This document shows positions 1-7,420 of a stretch of 18,262 nt of DNA, piece by piece. The notes beneath the pieces were generated by a model that ran no database searches, was not told where the DNA came from, and was given only the letters and a program-made list of their open reading frames with translations. How positions within the stretch are numbered: the stretch's first letter is position 1; each line of letters opens with the position of its first letter. This stretch comes from JALZAH01 sp051000755 (GTDB lineage: Bacteria > Actinomycetota > Acidimicrobiia > Acidimicrobiales > Palsa-688): assembly GCA_051000755.1 (NCBI GenBank), contig JBPCNZ010000087.1:1-18262 (forward strand). The letters are read 5' to 3'. A program made the translations under genes and the position numbers.

Positions 1-166
1 TCACCCAGCCGACGACGGTCTTCACGGACAGCCCGAAGATCGACGCCACCTCTTGCGTGGACAGCAGTGGCGCCCGACGCTCGCCCAAATCCGCAAGGCC
101 ATTGCGGATTTCGAGACCGAGCAAATCGCTACTGCCAGTAGCGATTTCGGGTAGTAGGGCGGTCAT
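1..166 (-). CDS. Helix-turn-helix DNA-binding protein, N-terminal part (runs off the left edge)
   Basis: Reading leftward from ATG 166-164 gives 55 codons without a stop before the window ends, so only the N-terminus is visible. Residues 34-55 (LLSTQEVASIFGLSVKTVVG and on) look like a MerR/excisionase-type helix-turn-helix, in which a 'sT.EvA..fgvS.kTV..W' pattern reads a DNA site. The ATG overlaps the TGA of the 81-residue upstream gene (ATGA, 163-166), so the two are probably translationally coupled. Residues 7-15 and 19-27 form a 12-residue tandem repeat with the pattern E-I-x-x-G-x-x-D-L. At DNA level each copy is a perfect 25-nt palindrome. The likely role is element-borne regulation or replication initiation, but with the C-terminus missing I cannot choose. 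Confidence 0.6.
   Translation of the reverse strand, partial: MTALLPEIATGSSDLLGLEIRNGLADLGERRAPLLSTQEVASIFGLSVKTVVGWV
87..111. repeat. 25-nt perfect inverted repeat, copy A
   Basis: The arms AAATCCGCAA (87-96) and TTGCGGATTT (102-111) are perfectly complementary around a 5-nt centre. The repeat lies inside the start of the helix-turn-helix gene. It is paired with a second palindrome of the same total length 36 nt away. It could be a protein-binding operator or a hairpin in the mRNA; the sequence does not decide. Confidence 0.7.
123..147. repeat. 25-nt perfect inverted repeat, copy B
   Basis: The arms AAATCGCTACT (123-133) and AGTAGCGATTT (137-147) pair perfectly around GCC. The outer five bases, the central GCCA and the flanking CG match copy A. 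The inner stem positions differ from copy A, but each change is matched by its partner, so both copies stay palindromic. On the mRNA of the leftward gene this would form a stem-loop starting 19 nt after the A of the ATG. Confidence 0.7.
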
Positions 167-408
167 CGGCCGGTCCCGTCGATGACGTCGTGGAGGCTGG
201 CGACCAGCTCCTGCCACGCCTGTGGACGCAGCTTCGCGCGCACCTGGACGAGAAGCAGTCCGATCTCGTCCGCTTCGTCTGCCCGGTCCTCCAGGACATC
301 TGCGCGGGCCTCGAACAGGTCGAGGCGGTGCCAGAGGTCCTCGACGGTCATCACCTGGCCATCCGGAGGAGGCGCGTCGCCGCGCGTTGCTACCGTTGGT
401 GTTGGCAT
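163..408 (-). CDS. Small acidic helical protein of the mobile element, function unknown (81 aa)
   Basis: I do not recognise a family. After a Pro/Thr-rich N-terminus (residues 1-20), residues 21-78 are predicted mostly helical and charged, with stretches such as LFEARADVLEDRADEADEIG that could form a coiled coil. There is no signal peptide, membrane segment or cysteine. ATG 408 is preferred over upstream starts because AAGGAG (424-419 on the minus strand) sits 10 nt before it. The gene opens a leftward operon and its stop overlaps the next start (ATGA). Such small proteins are common beside integrases in actinobacterial integrative elements and plasmids, but no specific role follows from that. 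Confidence 0.65.
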   Translation of the reverse strand: MPTPTVATRGDAPPPDGQVMTVEDLWHRLDLFEARADVLEDRADEADEIGLLLVQVRAKLRPQAWQELVASLHDVIDGTGR

Positions 409-431
409 AAGGGTCTCTCTCCTTGTGTCCG

Positions 432-463
432 GGCCCCGGGGTGCTGCGAGCACCGCCGGGGCC
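432..463 (-). promoter_or_regulatory. Strong GC-rich hairpin in the leader of the leftward operon
   Basis: GGCCCCGG (432-439) pairs with CCGGGGCC (456-463), and GGTGCT (440-445) pairs with AGCACC (449-454). This gives a 14-bp stem with one bulged G (455) and a 3-nt loop. It lies between the predicted leftward promoter and the Shine-Dalgarno of the 81-residue gene, 7 nt from that site. No U-run follows on either strand. It may be an attenuator or GC-only terminator, or a leader stem that protects mRNA or insulates the ribosome site. Confidence 0.55.
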
Positions 464-486
464 GTTCTATGTAACCTCGACGACGC

Positions 487-506
487 TTGCCAACGGTCGT
501 TGGCAA
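487..506. promoter_or_regulatory. Operator-like palindrome O1
   Basis: TTGCCAACG (487-495) and CGTTGGCAA (498-506) form a perfect 9-bp inverted repeat around GT. A near copy (O2) lies 34 bp away centre to centre, and both sit in the gap between the divergent arms. The left arm contains the -35 hexamer TTGCCA of the predicted rightward promoter. Most likely this is a dimeric repressor site; the repressor itself is not identified. Confidence 0.65.
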
Positions 507-516
507 TAGGTAACGT
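487..516 (+). promoter_or_regulatory. Predicted rightward promoter (xis-like/int arm)
   Basis: A -35 TTGCCA (487-492) and a -10 TAACGT (511-516) are 18 bp apart, giving a start near 523 and a leader of about 70 nt before the excisionase-like gene. Its -10 overlaps that of the opposing promoter almost base for base, so polymerase could occupy only one at a time. Prediction by eye from consensus. Confidence 0.45.
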
Positions 517-540
517 ACACCTGCCGACGATCGTTGGCAA
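512..540 (-). promoter_or_regulatory. Predicted leftward promoter (81-aa/HTH arm)
   Basis: On the minus strand TTGCCA (540-535) and TACGTT (517-512) are separated by exactly 17 bp, giving a start near 505 and a leader of about 97 nt that contains the GC hairpin. The -35 lies in palindrome O2. Prediction by eye from consensus. Confidence 0.45.
522..539. promoter_or_regulatory. Operator-like palindrome O2
   Basis: TGCCGACG (522-529) and CGTTGGCA (532-539) flank AT. This is the same site as O1 with one mismatch between arms and a different centre. The right arm contains the -35 of the leftward promoter on the minus strand. The pair O1/O2 therefore covers both -35 elements symmetrically. Confidence 0.6.
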
Positions 541-595
541 GAGGGTGGTTCCGCCGAGGTGGACTACCTTCCACCGGATGACGAGGAGAGTTGCC

Positions 596-796
596 GTGGA
601 GCATCTGGTCGGCGCAGCCGAGATCGCACGACGACTCGGAGGTGGTCACAAGGCGAACCTCATCCACAGCTGGCGGGTGCGCTACCCCGACTTCCCCGAG
701 CCAATAGCCCGGCTCCGCATGGGCCTGGTCTGGGCGTGGCCCGACGTCGAGCGCTGGGCCCGCAAGACCGGCCGTCTCGCCGAGCAGGACAGCTGA
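596..796 (+). CDS. AlpA/excisionase-like small DNA-binding protein (66 aa)
   Basis: This small protein has a winged-helix pattern typical of AlpA/Xis proteins: VGAAEIARRLG (residues 5-15, first helices), then a sequence reading W-R-x-R-Y-P-D-F-P-E-P-I (residues 26-37, turn and wing), then VWAWPDVERWAR (residues 45-56). Such proteins bend att-site DNA to steer integrase toward excision, or activate int transcription. GTG 596 is chosen because GGAG at 585-588 is well placed; an in-frame ATG at 578 lies upstream of that ribosome site. The gene ends 2 nt before the integrase start, so the two are surely co-expressed. The family is supported by pattern and context; a plain element-borne regulator is the alternative. 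Confidence 0.72.
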   Translation: MEHLVGAAEIARRLGGGHKANLIHSWRVRYPDFPEPIARLRMGLVWAWPDVERWARKTGRLAEQDS

Positions 797-798
797 GC

Positions 799-1998
799 GT
801 GGCCACCATCGAACGACGCAAGCTCAAGACCGGCGACGTCCGCTACGACGTCCGCTACTGGCTGCCCGGCGGTGACCGCCAGCAGCGCAAGATGTTCAAG
901 AAACTCGCCGACGCCGAGAAGTGGAAGCGCCGCGTCGAGCACGACGAGATGCTCGGCATCGTGGCCGACCACCGCGCCGGCGCCGAGACGTTCGGCCCCT
1001 ACGCGGTCCGCTGGATCGAGTCGCGGGTAGTCAGCGGACGGCCGCTCAGCCCCGCCAGCAAGCAGGGCTACCGAGCCCTCCTGCGCCGCAACCTTCTCCC
1101 CCACTTCGAGACGATGCCGCTGCGCCAGATCCGGCCTGCCACCGTGCGGACCTGGCACTCCGCCGTCACCGTCGATAAGGGCGGCGACCAGGCGGCCAAG
1201 ACCTACCGGCTGCTCCGGGCCATCCTGAACACCGCGGTGGACGATGAGGTGCTCGTGGCCAACCCGTGCCGGATCCGGGGCGGAGGATCGGAGAACGCCG
1301 CCGAGCGACCGATGATCCCCACGGAGATGCTCCTCGACCTGGCCGACGCCATCGACCCCCGCTACCGGGCCCTCGTGCTCCTGTCCGGCATCGCAGCCCT
1401 CCGGACCGGTGAGCTGCTCGGCCTGCGCCGCTGCGACGTCGACCTCCTGCACCGGCGTCTCCACATCGTCCAGCAGGCCCAGGAGGTCACCGGCGTAGGC
1501 CGCATCGTGGTCCGTCCGAAGTCCGACGCCGGCCGGCGCCAGGTCATCATCCCCGCCCTCCTCGTCGAGCCCCTCGAGGAGCACCTGGCCGCCTACGCCG
1601 AGCCGGGCCCCGATGGGGTCGTGTTCACCGGGCCGGAGTGGACCCCGCTGCGCCGGGCGACGCTGTCCAAGGCGTGGGCCGCCGCCCGGACGTCCGCTGG
1701 CGCCCCTGCAGGGCTCCACCTCCACGACTGCCGCCACCATGCGGCCACGAGGCTCGCTCAGGTGCCTGGCATCACGCTCAAGGAGCTCATGGTTGCGATC
1801 GGGCACTCGACTCCCCGAGCGGCGCTGATCTACCAGCACGCCACCGAGGACCGGGCCCGGGACGCAGCGGACTGGCTGGGGACCCAGCTCGACGCCGTGC
1901 AGCGGTCGAGGACCGCTCCCGTCTCGGACCTCTCGTGCCATCCTCGTGCCACCGAGGGCCCTGCGGGCGAGCCGCAGATCGGCTCGCACCCCGCCTGA
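799..1998 (+). CDS. Site-specific tyrosine recombinase / integrase (399 aa)
   Basis: This is a phage-type tyrosine integrase that cuts and rejoins DNA at att sites. An N-terminal arm-binding region (residues 1-60, with the AP2-like stretch RYDVRYWLPGGD) is followed by a SAM-like core-binding domain (about 64-155, ending DDEVLVANPC) and the catalytic domain (about 172-350). The active-site set is complete: R202 (ALRTGELLGL), K241 (RPKSDAG), H309 and R312 (HDCRHHAATR), H336 (IGHST) and the nucleophile Y345 (IYQHA). GTG 799 is chosen because it follows the small DNA-binding gene by 2 nt and begins the usual 'ATIERR' N-terminus; upstream codons shadow that gene. The stop is 14 nt from the 3' end of tRNA-Cys, which points to that tRNA as the integration target. 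Confidence 0.93.
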   Translation: MATIERRKLKTGDVRYDVRYWLPGGDRQQRKMFKKLADAEKWKRRVEHDEMLGIVADHRAGAETFGPYAVRWIESRVVSGRPLSPASKQGYRALLRRNLLPHFETMPLRQIRPATVRTWHSAVTVDKGGDQAAKTYRLLRAILNTAVDDEVLVANPCRIRGGGSENAAERPMIPTEMLLDLADAIDPRYRALVLLSGIAALRTGELLGLRRCDVDLLHRRLHIVQQAQEVTGVGRIVVRPKSDAGRRQVIIPALLVEPLEEHLAAYAEPGPDGVVFTGPEWTPLRRATLSKAWAAARTSAGAPAGLHLHDCRHHAATRLAQVPGITLKELMVAIGHSTPRAALIYQHATEDRARDAADWLGTQLDAVQRSRTAPVSDLSCHPRATEGPAGEPQIGSHPA

Positions 1999-2012
1999 CC
2001 TGCGGTTACATC

Positions 2013-2055
2013 TGGAGGCGGCGACCGGAATCGAACCGGTGTACAGGGCTTTGCA
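2013..2055. other. Probable attachment-site core at the tRNA-Cys 3' half
   Basis: Integrases that sit immediately beyond a tRNA 3' end usually recombine within the tRNA, commonly in the anticodon-to-3'-end part. The boundary given here (anticodon loop to CCA end) is inferred. The second copy, which would define it, must lie outside the window to the left and is not seen within bases 1-2012. Confidence 0.4.
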
Positions 2056-2087
2056 GGCCCTTGCCTAAACCACTCGGCCACGCCGCC
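2013..2087 (-). tRNA. tRNA-Cys (GCA), CCA encoded
   Basis: On the minus strand a full cloverleaf can be drawn. The acceptor stem is GGCGGCG/CGCCGCC, the T arm contains GGTTCGATTCC, and the anticodon arm AGGGC/GCCCT encloses the loop CTGCAAA with anticodon GCA, so it reads cysteine codons. The discriminator is T and the CCA end is genomically encoded (2015-2013). The 3' end faces the integrase gene, and the tRNA remains intact, as expected when an element restores the 3' end on integration. Confidence 0.95.
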
Positions 2088-2116
2088 AGGCGAAGCGTCG
2101 GAGGAGCATACTCGCG

Positions 2117-2168
2117 CCGGTGGGGAGCCCTCCCTATCGCTCGGCTACACCACCGGGACTTCCAGTCC
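2117..2168. repeat. Inverted-repeat cluster between tRNA-Cys and the secretion genes
   Basis: CCGGTGG (2117-2123) pairs with CCACCGG (2150-2156), and directly after it GGACT (2156-2160) pairs with AGTCC (2164-2168). The stretch resembles broken tRNA arms but I cannot fold a complete tRNA from it. It may be a leader or terminator structure, or a tRNA remnant. Confidence 0.3.
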
Positions 2169-2226
2169 GTAGCATTTGCGTGAGCGGTCGCTCCTCGGAG
2201 AAGAGGCGATCGGGAAGGTGAGGACC

Positions 2227-2496
2227 ATGGCGGCAACAGACGGTGGCGGTGGGGTGAAGGCGACCTACGGACCCATGGTCGCCCTGGCCGGGAACCTGAG
2301 TGGCAACGCCGGCGTCCTCGCCCAACTGGCCGGCGAGTCGCTCGGCATCTGCGGCCATCCCGGCCTCGACGGAGCCCTGAGCGCCGTGGAGCCGCAGTTC
2401 CATGCGGCCGTCACCAACCTGGCCGGGGGCACCAGCAGCGCCGGGACGGCGGTCAACGCGGTGGCGGGGAACTTCCAGCAGGCCGACGGATCGTGA
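2227..2496 (+). CDS. EspC/WXG100-like type VII secretion target, small partner (89 aa)
   Basis: This short, mostly helical, Ala/Gly-rich protein has no signal peptide. Residues 14-36 and 52-84 could form the two antiparallel helices of the ESX-secreted superfamily. The C-terminus GTAVNAVAGNFQQAD carries F83-x-x-x-D87, an aromatic variant of the YxxxD/E export signal, in the setting typical of EspC-like proteins. ATG 2227 is preceded by GGAAGGTGAGG, a good ribosome site. The next gene, 31 nt downstream, has a WXG domain fused to wall-cleaving enzymes, so the two may form a heterodimer exported together; partners of this kind are usually adjacent. No EccC, EccD or other export machinery is in the window. 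The family call rests on pattern and context. Confidence 0.6.
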   Translation: MAATDGGGGVKATYGPMVALAGNLSGNAGVLAQLAGESLGICGHPGLDGALSAVEPQFHAAVTNLAGGTSSAGTAVNAVAGNFQQADGS

Positions 2497-2527
2497 CCGC
2501 CGACGAGGGTCCCACGGAAACCCGACC

Positions 2528-4000
2528 ATGAGCCCGCAGGGAGATCCGCTGGCCGGCCTGACCATGCCCCCGGGCGACCCGGGCCCCCTCGGAGGGGCTG
2601 CCACCCGGTTGACGAGCTGGGCCAACCTGCTCGGCAGCGGCGCCGCCGGCCATCGCAGCGCGGCCAGCTCCGTGGTGGGCTCGGCATGGATCGGCCCGGC
2701 CGCGTCCACGTCGGGGATGTCCATCGACGCGCTGGCCTCGGCGGCCTGCCTCCTGGCTGACGGCGCCAATCATGCCTCCGCCATGCTCACCAGCTGCGAG
2801 GCCAGGTGGAACGAGGCGAAGGCACTCTGGCAGAGGGCCGAGCAGCTGGCGACGGAGGCCCTGGCCGATGAGGCCAACCATCGCCAGCTGGCGGCCCTGG
2901 CGGCCAGCGCCCCGAACGCGGCGGCCAACCCGGCGGCCCTGAGCCAGGCCCAGGCCGCAGCCAGCGGAACGGATGGCTATGCCAGCCCCCTTCGGGCCCA
3001 GGCTCAGACCCTGGCCAAGCAGGCCATCAGCGACGCTGAGCAAGCCATCACCGCGGCCGCCCAGGGACTGCAGGTGACCGCCGGGTCGGTGCCGTCGGTG
3101 TCGGCGGCGTCCCTCGGCAGCTCCGGCAGCTCCTCCGGTTCGACGGTCGCCACCAACGCCTCCATCGCCGGAGTCGGGACGTTGGCCGCCGGTGGGGGGC
3201 AGGCCGGCGGGGTGCCCTCCGCGGCCAGCGAACAGACGCTCATCGCCGACGCCAAGGGCTGGCTCGGCGTGCCCTACGTGTACGGCGGGACGTCGAGGAG
3301 TGGCGTCGACTGCTCCGGCTTCACCGAGGCCGTCTACTCCCAGATGGGCATCCAGATCGGCCGCGACACGGCCGACCAGCTGCGGTCGGGCCAGGTCGTG
3401 GGCACCGACGGCAACTGGGCGGCCGACGTCAAGCTGCTCCAACCTGGCGATCTCATCTTCTACGGCCAGCCCGGCGCCGGTGGCCCCAATGCCCATGTGG
3501 TGATGTACATCGGCAACGGCCAGGTCATCCAGGCCCCCTACACGGGCCAGAACGTCCAGATCTCCCAGCTGTTCTCCTCGGCATCGGCAGACGAGCCGTT
3601 CCTCGGCGTCCGCCGGTACCTGCCGTCTGCGCCGATGCCCGACCCCACCTCCGTCCCCGGCACCGTGACCACCTGGATCAACCAGGCCATCGCCGCCACC
3701 GGCGTACCGGCCAGCTGGGCCCCGGGTCTGGCGATCATCGCCCAGCACGAGTCCAGCGACAACCCCCTGGCCGTGAACAACACCGACAGCAACGCCTTGG
3801 CCGGCCACCCCTCGGAGGGGTTGTGCCAGGTCATCCAGCCCACCTTCGACCAGTACGCCCTCTCCAGCCACACCAACATCCTCAACCCGGTCGACAACAC
3901 CATCGCCGCCATCCGCTACATCCAAGCCCGGTACGGGACCATCGACAACGTCCCCGGCGTGGCCGCGGTCCTGAGCGGCGGAGCGTACGTGGGCTACTGA
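2528..4000 (+). CDS. WXG100-like domain fused to NlpC/P60 endopeptidase and lytic transglycosylase (490 aa)
   Basis: A probable secreted peptidoglycan hydrolase with three parts. Residues 20-185 are helical, with a W54-I-G56 turn and long Ala/Glu/Gln helices like WXG100/ESX substrates. A Ser/Gly/Ala-rich linker covers about 186-235. Residues 236-365 are an NlpC/P60 (C40) domain with C262 in VDCSGF and H323 in NAHVVMYIG, expected to cut stem peptides. Residues 380-480 resemble an SLT-type transglycosylase, with probable catalytic E408 in AIIAQHESS followed by GLCQVIQPTFDQY and IAAIRYIQARYG. No Sec signal is seen, which fits type VII export through the N-terminal domain. ATG 2528 is the first usable start after the partner gene; its ribosome site is weak. 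Confidence 0.82.
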   Translation: MSPQGDPLAGLTMPPGDPGPLGGAATRLTSWANLLGSGAAGHRSAASSVVGSAWIGPAASTSGMSIDALASAACLLADGANHASAMLTSCEARWNEAKALWQRAEQLATEALADEANHRQLAALAASAPNAAANPAALSQAQAAASGTDGYASPLRAQAQTLAKQAISDAEQAITAAAQGLQVTAGSVPSVSAASLGSSGSSSGSTVATNASIAGVGTLAAGGGQAGGVPSAASEQTLIADAKGWLGVPYVYGGTSRSGVDCSGFTEAVYSQMGIQIGRDTADQLRSGQVVGTDGNWAADVKLLQPGDLIFYGQPGAGGPNAHVVMYIGNGQVIQAPYTGQNVQISQLFSSASADEPFLGVRRYLPSAPMPDPTSVPGTVTTWINQAIAATGVPASWAPGLAIIAQHESSDNPLAVNNTDSNALAGHPSEGLCQVIQPTFDQYALSSHTNILNPVDNTIAAIRYIQARYGTIDNVPGVAAVLSGGAYVGY

Positions 4001-4026
4001 GACACTTCGGGCTGAGCCGCCCGGCC

Positions 4027-4042
4027 GGCGACTACCGTCGCC
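4027..4042. terminator. Short GC hairpin after the wall-hydrolase gene
   Basis: GGCGAC (4027-4032) and GTCGCC (4037-4042) flank TACC, 26 nt past the stop of the hydrolase gene. There is no U-run. It could end that transcript or lie in the promoter region of the antiporter; the call is weak. Confidence 0.25.
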
Positions 4043-4071
4043 CGTGCTTCCCTCCGCGGTCGACCCCTCGC

Positions 4072-5151
4072 ATGCTCAGCGCCCTCTCCCCCACCCAGCG
4101 GATCATCACCCTCGCCGGTGTGGTCTTCACCGTCGTCGCCGGGATCGCCAAGTACGGCGGAGGTGGGGAAGTCGTTCGCTTCGTGCTCTCCGGGTTCGCC
4201 CTGGCCGCCCTGGCCGCCGTGGTCGGCCAGGCCATCGAGGCCCTGGGGGAGAAACTGGGTCCGAGCCCCACGGCCCTGGTGCAGTCCACCCTGGGCAACC
4301 TCCCCGAGCTGTTCGTCGGCATCTTTGCCCTGCGGGCCGGACTCACCGGCGTGGTCAAAGCAGCCCTGGTCGGCTCGGTGCTGGGCAACGTTCTCCTCGT
4401 CCTCGGCATGGCCTTCGTCGCCGGAGGCCTCCGCCACGGGACCCAGAAGTTCGACCCCGAAGAGCCGCGGCTCAACGCCACCCTGCTCCTGCTCGCCGTC
4501 GCCGCCCTCCTGGTGCCCACCCTGGCCCATCAGCTGAACACCCCGGCCGCATCCCACAGCAGCCAGCTGTCCGACGTCACCGCCATCGTGTTGCTGGTCG
4601 TCTACGCCGCCAGCGTCCCGTTCTACCTGCGGCGCCGGTCCCCGTCTCGACCAGCGGAACCCGCCGCAACCGAGCCCGGTGACCTGGCGGCGTGGCCACT
4701 CGGCCTCTCCGTCGCCATGTTGGCGGTCGGCAGCCTGGGCGCCGCCTTCGTCTCGGACTGGTTTGTGGGTGCCCTGACCCCCGCCACCCGTTCACTGGGT
4801 CTGTCCCAGACCTTCACCGGGCTGGTGGTGGTGGCCATCGCCTCCAACGCCGTCGAGCATGCGGTGGGGATCCGCTTCGCCCTGCGGGCCAAGCCCGAGT
4901 TCGCCATCTCCACCACCCTCAACAGCCCTCTCCAGGTGGCCCTGCTGCTGACCCCGGTCCTGGTCCTGCTCTCGAACGTCGTGGGCCCCACCAAGCTCAC
5001 CCTCGTGTTCCCCCCTCTGCTGGTCGCGGCTCTGGCCGTCGGCGCTGTGGTCGTCGTATCGGTCATCTTCGACGGTGAGTTCAACTGGCTGGAGGGTGTG
5101 GCCCTGGTCGGCCTGTACTGCATCATCGCCGCCTCGTTCTGGTGGGGCTGA
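4072..5151 (+). CDS. CaCA-family calcium (cation)/proton antiporter, CAX type (359 aa)
   Basis: An integral membrane exchanger with about 11 hydrophobic segments that would expel Ca2+ or a similar cation using the proton gradient. Both signature alpha repeats are present. The first reads GQAIEALGEKLG then TLGNLPELFVGIFAL (about residues 50-87); the second reads ASNAVEHAVGIRFAL then AISTTLNSPLQVALLL (about 260-300). The acidic E in GNLPEL and in SNAVEH are the family's ion-binding residues. Length fits microbial CAX proteins (350-380). ATG 4072 is the only reasonable start, with no Shine-Dalgarno sequence. It lies alone between the secretion pair and glgX. The substrate (Ca2+ versus other divalent cations) cannot be read from sequence. 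Confidence 0.88.
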   Translation: MLSALSPTQRIITLAGVVFTVVAGIAKYGGGGEVVRFVLSGFALAALAAVVGQAIEALGEKLGPSPTALVQSTLGNLPELFVGIFALRAGLTGVVKAALVGSVLGNVLLVLGMAFVAGGLRHGTQKFDPEEPRLNATLLLLAVAALLVPTLAHQLNTPAASHSSQLSDVTAIVLLVVYAASVPFYLRRRSPSRPAEPAATEPGDLAAWPLGLSVAMLAVGSLGAAFVSDWFVGALTPATRSLGLSQTFTGLVVVAIASNAVEHAVGIRFALRAKPEFAISTTLNSPLQVALLLTPVLVLLSNVVGPTKLTLVFPPLLVAALAVGAVVVVSVIFDGEFNWLEGVALVGLYCIIAASFWWG

Positions 5152-5159
5152 TCGGCCAG

Positions 5160-5173
5160 TAGCTTCTCTGCGC
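5160..5173 (+). promoter_or_regulatory. Possible leaderless-type promoter of glgX
   Basis: A -10-like TAGCTT (5160-5165) ends 8 nt before the glgX ATG and there is no Shine-Dalgarno sequence, so transcription may start at or next to the start codon. No clear -35 is visible. Confidence 0.3.
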
Positions 5174-7348
<2,175 letters not shown>

Positions 7349-7386
7349 CGGGATCTCATGGAGCGCGTCGCTTCGGCTACTCTTCG

Positions 7387-7402
7387 TGGTCATCCCTGAC
7401 CA
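7387..7402. promoter_or_regulatory. Operator-like palindrome upstream of the bldD-like gene
   Basis: TGGTCA (7387-7392) and TGACCA (7397-7402) form a perfect inverted repeat with a 4-nt centre, starting just downstream of a -10-like TACTCT (7378-7383) and thus covering the likely transcription start. Streptomyces BldD represses its own promoter, so an autoregulatory site is plausible, but the bases do not match the published streptomycete BldD box. Confidence 0.45.
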
Positions 7403-7420
7403 GCTGACGAGGACCACGCC

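Noticed and set aside
182..595. Long N-terminal extension of the excisionase-like gene
   Set aside because: It would cover the divergent control region and read as Ser/Arg-rich noise; GTG 596 has a well-placed ribosome site.
682..1989. 435-codon open frame opposite the integrase
   Set aside because: It is a GC-rich antisense shadow: the plus strand encodes a complete integrase with all catalytic residues, and the antisense protein is Gly/Arg/Asp-rich with no domain.
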